DNA from: Symbiodinium natans
Taxonomy: Eukaryota; Sar; Dinophyceae; Suessiales; Symbiodiniaceae
Direction of reading: 5' to 3'
DNA: 17,500 nt
Assembly: GCA_905221605.1 (NCBI GenBank)
Contig: CAJNDS010000449.1
Coordinates: 85,001-102,500, forward strand
Each line of letters starts with the position of its first letter. The stretch's first letter is position 1. Of the stretch, positions 17,109-17,500 are shown in pieces. The notes under the pieces were generated by a model. That model did no database searches. It worked only from the letters and a program-made list of their open reading frames with translations, and was not told the origin of the DNA. The position numbers and the translations under genes were made by a program.

Positions 17109-17127
17109 CTTGCATGATTAGAATAGG

Positions 17128-17186
17128 GTTTTGGGTTTTGGGGTTGAGGGTTTAGGGTTTGGGGTTTGGGGTTTAGGGTTTGGGGC
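17128..17186 (+). repeat. Degenerate TTTAGGG/TTTGGGG array above exon 17048-17108
   Basis: About eight imperfect units. Confidence 0.85.
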
Positions 17187-17189
17187 TAC

Positions 17190-17293
17190 TGTAGGGCCCT
17201 GAATCATCAGAATACGGCTTTGGAGATTATTCCAGTATAATTGCAAAAGGACGATAAGGAATTTTATTAGTAATTATTCCGAGCCTATATTAC
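17190..17293. mobile_element. Hairpin element family D, copy 2
   Basis: GTAGGGCCCTGAAT at the left and ATTCCGAGCCTATATTAC at the right are imperfect inverted ends; internal blocks match 5569-5680 in order. Confidence 0.6.
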
Positions 17294-17500
17294 CCTCGGT
17301 TTTTAGGGTTTTGAGATTTGCCTGAGCGCCCCTTATATGTAGTTCCTTTTTGGGTTGGTTTAAGGGGATTATGGTAAACTACCCTAAGAAGGTCTTACAT
17401 TTGAGCCTTTTGTGCCTTGCATACCCCTCAACACTACATAAGGGCATAGGGTTTCGGTTAAGGGATGCACATGGGCTGGGCTTCGCGAATATAACTTGCT
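17294..17500. other. Upstream intron sequence, nothing recognised
   Basis: Mixed sequence with two short telomere-like units. A few minus-strand codons at the edge are open (SYIREAQPM), but this is too little to call an exon. Confidence 0.35.

Noticed and set aside
1-17500. A true chromosome end (subtelomere)
   Set aside because: Arrays are short, in both orientations, spread evenly among coding exons, and no long terminal array is present.
1-17500. CRISPR array or bacterial operon
   Set aside because: Repeats are telomere-type heptamers without spacers, and there are no ribosome-binding sites or long bacterial genes.

Overview
The window looks like nuclear DNA of a eukaryotic alga, most probably a dinoflagellate (inference). 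About fifty tracts of the plant/algal-type telomere repeat TTTAGGG/CCCTAAA and its variants are scattered through all 17.5 kb, in both orientations and inside unique sequence, so this is not a chromosome end. Families of short hairpin elements (MITE-like) and low-complexity arrays fill much of the rest. No open reading frame exceeds about 145 codons, and none of the long ones looks like a real gene.

Reading the short unique islands between the arrays on the minus strand gives a different picture: a gene broken into very small exons. Fourteen minus-strand segments, in descending order from 17108 to 2414, encode consecutive pieces of at least three S1 (OB-fold) RNA-binding domains. S1-A is 17108-14526 (four exons), S1-B is about 12117-7380 (four exons), and S1-C is 6799-2414 (five exons). 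Two further exons (7227-7248, 6870-6985) lie in the B-C linker. Reading frame is kept across the domain-internal junctions at plausible splice sites. All inferred acceptors within the domains are AG followed by G, and most donors are GC rather than GT, which is the splice-site usage reported for dinoflagellates. The gene runs off the high-coordinate side of the window (its 5' part is missing) and probably continues below 2414, where two more in-frame candidate exons are seen (1928-2014, 1630-1697). The product is an RNA-binding protein with tandem S1 domains; the linker style recalls the S1 regions of algal plastid EF-Ts/PETs-type proteins, but this cannot be settled here.

Layout: 1-1530 holds hairpin elements and telomeric arrays; 1630-2460 the last exons seen; 2460-6710 the exons and introns of S1-C; 6711-7480 a dense exon cluster; 7480-12120 S1-B with long introns that carry a CpG-rich tandem repeat (8838-9215) and an ACAACCCT array; 12120-14526 the A-B linker region with unresolved exons; 14526-17108 S1-A; 17109-17500 an upstream intron.

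The most striking pattern is architectural. Nine of fourteen exons have a CCCTAAA array on the low-coordinate side and a TTTAGGG array on the high-coordinate side. In the sense of the gene, introns therefore tend to start with UUUAGGG repeats just after the donor and end with CCCUAAA repeats just before the acceptor, so they carry inverted telomeric repeats at their ends that could pair and bring the splice sites together. Telomeric arrays also interrupt several hairpin elements, once between two copies of a 30-bp direct repeat, which suggests that these arrays are inserted, spreading sequences.
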